A DNA stretch of 64,000 bases from NCBI RefSeq assembly GCF_015070385.1, contig NZ_JADCSA010000005.1, forward strand, positions 1 to 64,000, in the 5' to 3' direction. The notes under the pieces are model-generated. The model had not been told where the DNA came from and ran no database searches. It saw nothing but the letters and a program-made list of their open reading frames with translations. The translations under genes and the position numbers were made by a program. The stretch's first letter is position 1. Each line of letters starts with the position of its first letter. This DNA is from Nocardioides malaquae (GTDB lineage Bacteria; Actinomycetota; Actinomycetes; Propionibacteriales; Nocardioidaceae). This document shows positions 63,704-64,000 of the stretch, piece by piece.

Positions 63704-64000
63704 GGATCCACAGTGTGGAGATGGTGGGGTTCGGTCCGTTCCTGGCTCCCCAGCGGGTCGACTTCGAGGCCTTCGCCGACCACGGGATCTTCCTGATCCA
63801 GGGGCGGACGGGGGCGGGCAAGTCGAGCGTCCTCGACGCCGTGGTCTACGCCCTCTACAACAGCGCTCCCCGTTACGGCACACGAGCGGCCGACCAGCTG
63901 CGCAGTCACCACTGCGGCCCGTCGGACCCCACCTGGGTCGAGCTGGAGTTCACGGTGGGTCGTGAGCGCTACCGCCTGCGGCGCTCACCCGAGTTCGAGC
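63700..64000 (+). CDS. sbcC: Exonuclease SbcCD subunit C (N-terminal fragment, cut by window end)
   Basis: The first 100 codons of an SMC-like ATPase: MRIHSVEMVGFGPFLAPQRV, then Walker A QGRTGAGKSSVLDAV near 33-47, followed by the ALYNSAPRYG segment. The gene continues past 64000. It is coupled to sbcD by overlap. Confidence 0.93.
   Translation, partial: MRIHSVEMVGFGPFLAPQRVDFEAFADHGIFLIQGRTGAGKSSVLDAVVYALYNSAPRYGTRAADQLRSHHCGPSDPTWVELEFTVGRERYRLRRSPEFE

Overview
The window is very GC-rich, uses many GTG starts and couples its genes with GTGA/ATGA overlaps, which points to an actinobacterium. The order HAD phosphatase, small protein, tlyA, nadK, recN, steA, steB, pyrG, NUDIX, xerD, then parA-like, scpA, scpB, rluB-type, cmk, der is the conserved actinobacterial arrangement known from Mycobacterium tuberculosis (the Rv1692-Rv1713 neighbourhood). 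Nocardioidaceae is my best guess for the family, as an inference only.

Layout. (1) 1-22187: the 3' end of a 5S rRNA gene and its terminator, a minus-strand DUF1015 gene, then a long plus-strand housekeeping run for rRNA methylation, NADP synthesis, DNA repair, septation, CTP synthesis, chromosome segregation, tyrosine synthesis, CMP kinase and ribosome assembly. (2) 22188-46845: a tRNA-Pro(GGG) gene carrying an integrated genomic island of about 24.5 kb, bounded by a 73-74 bp repeat of the tRNA 3' end plus its terminator hairpin. (3) 46846-64000: chromosomal genes again: secreted and lipoproteins, a GTPase, an alcohol/aldehyde dehydrogenase-thioesterase operon, an M23 peptidase, a thioredoxin-rhodanese operon, stress proteins, topoisomerase IB, an F420-type oxidoreductase, and sbcD with the start of sbcC.

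The island begins with an excisionase-like gene and a tyrosine integrase. Next come an unrecognised protein and a MobF-type relaxase reduced to its helicase part, so self-transfer looks lost. The cargo is a cadmium module (cmtR-cadD) and a 16-kb envelope redox and metal module: DsbA-VKOR thiol oxidation, a DUF3152 protein, a cupredoxin-like lipoprotein with a polytopic membrane protein, a complete System II cytochrome c biogenesis set (TlpA/ResA-like, CcdA, ResB, CcsB), apolipoprotein N-acyltransferase, CopC, a CopD-CtaG fusion, two CDF transporters, an ArsR regulator and an isoprenylcysteine methyltransferase-like protein. A BlaI repressor and M56 (BlaR1-like) protease sit in the middle.

The main discovery is a 17-bp inverted repeat, TACTA-N7-TAGTA, in six intergenic promoter regions of the redox/metal module, including the one in front of blaI itself. 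All six have exactly the same spacing. I infer a mobile, BlaI/M56-controlled regulon linking disulfide formation, cytochrome c maturation, lipoprotein acylation and copper/metal handling. A second regulatory signal, outside the island, is a pair of C-tract/G-tract palindromes of the CsoR/CstR type in front of the thioredoxin-rhodanese operon.
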